This document shows positions 14,209-17,188 of a DNA stretch of 17,188 nt, piece by piece. Origin of the DNA: Chthonomonas sp. UBA2391 (GTDB lineage: Bacteria; Armatimonadota; Fimbriimonadia; Fimbriimonadales; Fimbriimonadaceae); the NCBI GenBank assembly GCA_002343825.1, contig DDSL01000068.1, forward strand, positions 1-17,188, given 5' to 3'. A program made the position numbers and the translations under genes. Each line of letters begins with the position of its first letter. Position 1 is the first letter of the stretch. Below the pieces are notes generated by a model. That model had not been told where the DNA came from, searched no databases, and was given only the letters and a program-made list of their open reading frames with translations.

Positions 14209-15478
14209 GCGCGACGGCCAGGCCCACTCGCCCGAGCAGATTCAGGCCCTGATCCAAGGCGCGGTTGACGGGAGCTTTAGCCCTGATCAACTCGCAGCCT
14301 GGCTGATGGCCGCCTACTTGCGCGGCTTGGATTCCGCCGAGACGAGCGCGCTCACCCTAGCGATGGCCGCGAGTGGGGAGCGTCTCGACTTGAGTTCCTT
14401 GCCGCGGCCCTGGGTCGACAAGCACAGCACCGGCGGGGTCGGCGACAAGACCACCCTGGTGGCCCTGCCCATCCTCGCCGCATGCGGCGTCACCGCAGTC
14501 AAGATGAGCGGTCGCGGACTCGGGATCACGGGCGGAACCATCGACAAATTGCAGGCGATCCCCGGGTTCCGGACCGACCTTTCGCCCGCCGAAATGGTCG
14601 CCCAAGCGGGCCGCATCGGCATCGCCCTGAGCGGCCAAACGCCCAACCTAGCACCGGCCGACAAGATTCTCTATGCCCTGCGCGACGCGACCGCGACGGT
14701 CGACTCTTTGCCCCTGATCGTGGCGAGCATCCTGAGCAAAAAGATCGCCGGCGGGGCTGAGGTCGTGGTGCTCGATGTCAAGTGTGGACGCGGAGCCTTT
14801 ATGCGCTCGCTGCCCGAGGCGGTGGCCCTGGGCAAGGCGCTCGTCACCGTGGGGCGCGAATCGGGGTTGCGGATCAGCGCTCTGGTCACCGATATGGACC
14901 AACCTCTGGGCGCGGCGGTAGGGAATGCGCTGGAGGTTCGCGAGGCCATCGGGGCCTTGATGGGTGGATATCAAGATCCTGTCGCGCGGCTCAGTGTATC
15001 GCTCATCGGCGAGGCGCTGGCCCTCGCCGGGGTGGTCTCCGACCGCTCGGCCGGGGAGGATCGCGCCCGAGAGGCGCTGACGAGTGGGGCCGCCCTCCGC
15101 AAGGCTCAGGAGTGGTTTGCCGCCCAAGGCGCGTCCGACGCCCTGTGGGAGGATCCCGACGCGGTTCTGCCCCGGGCCCCCGCGACCTGCCGGGTCTTTG
15201 CCCATCAAGAGGGCTGGATGGGGCAGATCGATGCCGGGATCATCGGCCAGGCCGTAGTGAACCTTGGCGGTGGACGTCGGCGCAAGGAAGACGCCATCGA
15301 CCCCAGCGTTGGGGTAGTGGTCCATGTCGAAGTCGGAGACGAGATCGCCGACAACGAGCCGCTGGCAACGGTCCACGCGCGCACCGACGCAGAGGCCGAA
15401 GCGGCTGCGCGCGCGCTGTCGGAGGCGTTCAGCATCGCGCCGGACCCGGTGGCGCCAAGGCCGCTTGTATTGGGCTAA
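14150..15478 (+). CDS. Pyrimidine-nucleoside (thymidine/uridine) phosphorylase
   Basis: The enzyme splits pyrimidine nucleosides with phosphate into base and (deoxy)ribose-1-phosphate. Family hallmarks are IIRHKRDGQAHSPEQI at the N-terminus, DKHSTGGVGDKTTL near 89-102, KMSGRGLGITGGTIDKL, SKKIAGGAEVVVLDVK and GAFM. It ends with the usual C-terminal domain (GGGRRRKEDAIDPSVG). In the phosphate-binding loop, LDVKCGRGAFM has Arg where Ser or Ala is common. The ATG at 14150 (442 aa) overlaps mtnA by 59 bases; a TTG at 14180, closer to the family's usual start, would leave a 29-base overlap. The overlap argues for joint expression with mtnA. It is probably a DeoA/Pdp-type enzyme; AMP phosphorylase activity is less likely. 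Confidence 0.9.
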   Translation: MTLQHPRSPTLFPQEIIRHKRDGQAHSPEQIQALIQGAVDGSFSPDQLAAWLMAAYLRGLDSAETSALTLAMAASGERLDLSSLPRPWVDKHSTGGVGDKTTLVALPILAACGVTAVKMSGRGLGITGGTIDKLQAIPGFRTDLSPAEMVAQAGRIGIALSGQTPNLAPADKILYALRDATATVDSLPLIVASILSKKIAGGAEVVVLDVKCGRGAFMRSLPEAVALGKALVTVGRESGLRISALVTDMDQPLGAAVGNALEVREAIGALMGGYQDPVARLSVSLIGEALALAGVVSDRSAGEDRAREALTSGAALRKAQEWFAAQGASDALWEDPDAVLPRAPATCRVFAHQEGWMGQIDAGIIGQAVVNLGGGRRRKEDAIDPSVGVVVHVEVGDEIADNEPLATVHARTDAEAEAAARALSEAFSIAPDPVAPRPLVLG

Positions 15479-15525
15479 GGGTTATAGGTCCTATAGGACT
15501 TATAGGACCTATAACCCTTAGCCCA
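15471..15525. repeat. Perfect 25-bp palindrome made of 9-bp units, between convergent genes
   Basis: Arms 15471-15495 and 15501-15525 are perfect complements around a 5-base loop (GGACT). The inner part is also a direct repeat in 9-base steps: TATAGGTCC (15483), TATAGGACT (15492), TATAGGACC (15501), then TATA (15510). It is much more AT-rich than its surroundings. The left arm contains the stop codon of the phosphorylase gene (15476-15478), and the right arm ends 3 bases before the stop of the convergent gene. It is well placed as a bidirectional terminator, though it has no T-run, or it may be a dispersed palindromic element. Confidence 0.9.
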
Positions 15526-15528
15526 GAA

Positions 15529-16077
15529 CTAGTTCTTCTCTCGGAAGTACACCAACTGGTACCCGCGTTCGCCGGTCTCTGGGGCGAATTGGGTTTCCAC
15601 GATCATGCGATCTTTGCCATCCAGCCGATAGATGACGGCGGTGACGGCCTTATCTTTGCCGACTCCGGTGAACTCGGCGCGGTCCTTGCTCAGGCTCTTG
15701 ACGGCAAAGTCGTTCGACTCTTCGCGCCCCTTCGGAATTTCAAGTCCACCGTGCAGGTGGCGAAGCCGCAGACGCACACCGTCCTTCTCCACGCTGAGTG
15801 AGGAGACTTCCACGAACCCGAGCTTTCCGTCTCGCCGAATCTGGCGGAAGGTTGCGACCATACTTGTTCCGCGGGGAGCGGTCCAGTGTTCTTCGTTGAC
15901 GCTGCCGTTCGGGTTGACGCCGATCCAACGCCCGACCATGAATCGGAACGGTTCAAGCTCGCGTGCCGCCTTCGCCGACTCGGGCAGGGCCGGTAGCTTG
16001 GTGGGGAGTTGGGGGGATTGGGCAATCCCGATGGAGCCCAAGACCGAGAGAAGGAACACAAAACCAAAACGCTTCAC
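15529..16077 (-). CDS. Exported DUF6265-like protein of unknown function
   Basis: The GTG start gives a 182-aa protein with a signal peptide, MKRFGFVFLLSVLGSIGIAQ. The mature part resembles the DUF6265 beta-barrel-like family: FMVGRWIG near the start, then EEHWTAPRGTSMVATFRQIRR, FVEVSSLSVEKDGVRL, and AVIYRLDGKDRMIVET near the end. The WTAPRG motif is the most telling. The biochemical role of the family is unknown to me. There is no Shine-Dalgarno site; GATAAA/TAAACT lies 7-9 nt before the start. It is the next gene after the small lipoprotein on the same strand, but a hairpin between them suggests separate transcripts. Confidence 0.7.
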   Translation of the reverse strand: MKRFGFVFLLSVLGSIGIAQSPQLPTKLPALPESAKAARELEPFRFMVGRWIGVNPNGSVNEEHWTAPRGTSMVATFRQIRRDGKLGFVEVSSLSVEKDGVRLRLRHLHGGLEIPKGREESNDFAVKSLSKDRAEFTGVGKDKAVTAVIYRLDGKDRMIVETQFAPETGERGYQLVYFREKN

Positions 16078-16102
16078 GCTTCGGAGTTTATCCCGGTCGG
16101 GT

Positions 16103-16133
16103 GGTCGGAGTTAAGGAGGCCCCAACTCCGACC
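16103..16133 (-). terminator. Hairpin after the lipoprotein gene, possible terminator
   Basis: GGTCGGAGTT (16103-16112) and AACTCCGACC (16124-16133) form a perfect 10-bp stem with an 11-nt loop, starting 6 bases after the lipoprotein stop. There is no T-run on the minus strand, so if it terminates transcription it does so without the classic U-tract. Confidence 0.5.
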
Positions 16134-16139
16134 GAAAGA

Positions 16140-16604
16140 TCAGTTGATCAGGTTGTTAAGGCCGATGCGGGCATACCGAACGGCGGTGTTGCTGGGGACC
16201 GTCACCGGGATGTCCAGGTACTTGTTGGCGTTCCCGGTATCGGTGATGTTGTCGATCGAGATCGTGAGGCGTCCGCTCAGATCTCCACCGCCGGTGTTGT
16301 TCCGAACATAGATGAAGTAGTCCTTGCGATCGTTCTCGGTGGTAATCCGGAAGGTCTTGGTGTTGTTGGTCACCGCGTCGGAGCCGCAGAAGCTGACGCC
16401 AAAGTTGTCACAAGCGTCCGAGTCGGTCGCCGGTCCGCCCTTGGGGGCCACGATCAGCTCAAGATCGTTCAGGCTGACACCGTTGGCGGCTCGCAGCGAG
16501 ATGCGCACCGAAGAACCGGCCGCTCCGCCACCGCCCCCACAGCCCGACATGAGCAAAGCGCTGCCGGCCAGACCGGCGATCATCCATCCTTGTAGCTTTT
16601 TCAT
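16140..16604 (-). CDS. Small putative lipoprotein of unknown function
   Basis: I place the start at the ATG at 16604 (154 aa) because it opens a lipoprotein signal, MKKLQGWMIAGLAGSALLMSGC, with lipobox LMSGC; a longer frame back to 16682 would bury this signal and overlap the dehydrogenase gene. After the Cys comes a Gly-rich spacer (GGGGGAAGSS) and a roughly 120-residue beta-rich domain. Two cysteines (DACDNFGVSFCG) may form a disulfide. Near the end, TVPSNTAVRYARIGLNNL resembles the last strands of a beta-sandwich. I do not recognise the family. TAAAAC ends 10 nt upstream of the ATG, and AGG within that gap could act as a weak ribosome site. Confidence 0.7.
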   Translation of the reverse strand: MKKLQGWMIAGLAGSALLMSGCGGGGGAAGSSVRISLRAANGVSLNDLELIVAPKGGPATDSDACDNFGVSFCGSDAVTNNTKTFRITTENDRKDYFIYVRNNTGGGDLSGRLTISIDNITDTGNANKYLDIPVTVPSNTAVRYARIGLNNLIN

Positions 16605-16629
16605 AACGAAACCTGTTTTACCCCCGACC

Positions 16630-17188
16630 CTAGCCGTTGTTTGAGCCTGCGAGAGCCGATTCTCCCATGATTTCCTTGACAATCATGTTCTGGTTGATCT
16701 TGTACTTGCGGGCACGAGGGGCGATGTAGGTGCAATCGATGCGCTCGCTAAAGTCGAACTCCGGCTGACCTGGCCTCCAAGTGGCCTTGGTGGTCACCAG
16801 CCACTTTTCGTCGTCCCGATTCGGGGTGTCCATTTTGAAGTGGGCGCCGCGTGATTCGTCCCGAAGGATCGCTCCGCCGACGATGGCCTTGCTCTGCTCA
16901 ACCATGTGCATCATGGCGCGGGTGAAGGGGATCGCCTGGTTGGCCCAGCCGCTGGCATCGACGAGTCCGCATTGGTGGACGCGCTCGCCGAGGGCATTCA
17001 GGTCTTCGCGGGCCTTCAGCAAGTCATCTTGCTTGCGCCAGATCCCACAGTTGTTCCACATGATGTCCGCGAGCTCGGCGTGGAGGGCATAGGGGTTTTC
17101 CTTGCCGTTCGACTGCTTCAACTTGTCGTACTCTTCTTGGCGAGCCCGTCGGGCTGCTTCCACCACGTGGGAGGGGACGTCTTCACTG
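16630..17188 (-). CDS. sdhA: Succinate dehydrogenase/fumarate reductase flavoprotein subunit, C-terminal part
   Basis: The gene enters from the right edge; about 185 C-terminal residues are visible and the N-terminal FAD-binding half is missing. The visible part is the helical domain and tail of SdhA/FrdA: LHAELADIMWNNCGIWR, DLLKAREDL, GGAILRDESRGAHFKMDTPNRDDEKWL, and a final YIAPRARKY. The RDESRGAH(F/Y)..D.P.RDD.(K/W) run is characteristic of the family and includes residues that close the active site. It oxidises succinate in the TCA cycle and feeds electrons to quinone, at the inner face of the membrane. The iron-sulfur subunit is not downstream, where the lipoprotein gene follows; it must lie elsewhere. 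The sequence does not distinguish Sdh from Frd with certainty. Confidence 0.88.
   Translation of the reverse strand, partial: SEDVPSHVVEAARRARQEEYDKLKQSNGKENPYALHAELADIMWNNCGIWRKQDDLLKAREDLNALGERVHQCGLVDASGWANQAIPFTRAMMHMVEQSKAIVGGAILRDESRGAHFKMDTPNRDDEKWLVTTKATWRPGQPEFDFSERIDCTYIAPRARKYKINQNMIVKEIMGESALAGSNNG

Noticed and set aside
15483..15513. Short tandem repeat as a CRISPR array
   Set aside because: The units are 9 bp, contiguous and without spacers, and form a palindrome; there are no cas genes.
14782..15801. 339-codon plus-strand frame in another register of the phosphorylase gene
   Set aside because: The translation is Arg/Gly-rich and runs through the palindrome and into a convergent gene; the phosphorylase frame is clearly the real one.
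16605..16682. Upstream extension of the lipoprotein frame
   Set aside because: It would overlap the dehydrogenase gene and place the lipoprotein signal internally.

Overview
The window is bacterial chromosomal DNA with high GC, densely packed, with short intergenic gaps, several GTG/TTG starts and few good Shine-Dalgarno sites. Several genes instead have a -10-like hexamer 6-10 nt before the start codon, which suggests leaderless transcripts. The gene mix (class III cyclase plus CRP, FHA/VWA proteins, SAM decarboxylase, MtnA, many secreted proteins of unknown function) would fit a deep-branching lineage such as Armatimonadota (Fimbriimonadia). That placement is a guess from style, not a search result.

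Layout. 1-206: no gene seen, GC-rich hairpins. 207-2008 (-): a membrane-anchored cyclase-like protein translationally coupled to a CRP/FNR regulator. 2051-2493: divergent intergenic region with a good sigma70-type promoter and a long structured leader, containing a possible 39-codon upstream ORF, in front of speD (2494-3105, +). 3230-3628 (+): a small NTF2/ketosteroid-isomerase-like protein, convergent with a secreted PDZ-alpha/beta hydrolase (3621-4964, -), which lies downstream of an ABC-F ATPase (5019-6914, -). 6958-7043 (+): tRNA-Leu(CAA), followed at once by a SprT-like metalloprotein. 7590-13078 (+): a tightly packed run of the NAD(P)H-hydrate repair enzyme Nnr, two membrane FHA proteins and a VWA protein. 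13100-13192: a large nested hairpin. 13219-15478 (+): overlapping mtnA and a pyrimidine-nucleoside phosphorylase. 15471-15525: a perfect 25-bp palindrome built from 9-bp units. 15529-17188 (-): a DUF6265-like secreted protein, a small lipoprotein, and the C-terminal part of a succinate dehydrogenase/fumarate reductase flavoprotein that runs off the window.

How genes may work together. The cyclase-like protein and CRP regulator look like a one-operon signal/receptor pair, but the cyclase lacks several substrate-binding residues. SpeD consumes SAM for polyamine synthesis, whose by-product methylthioadenosine is recycled through MtnA; both ends of that pathway are in the window but not in one operon. 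The FHA-FHA-VWA run looks like a phosphothreonine signalling assembly. The VWA protein has two copies of an FDPN(R/K)T motif in its N-terminal tail that could be phosphorylated and bound by the FHA domains next door. No kinase or phosphatase is encoded here. This module is the best candidate for an undescribed system in the window.
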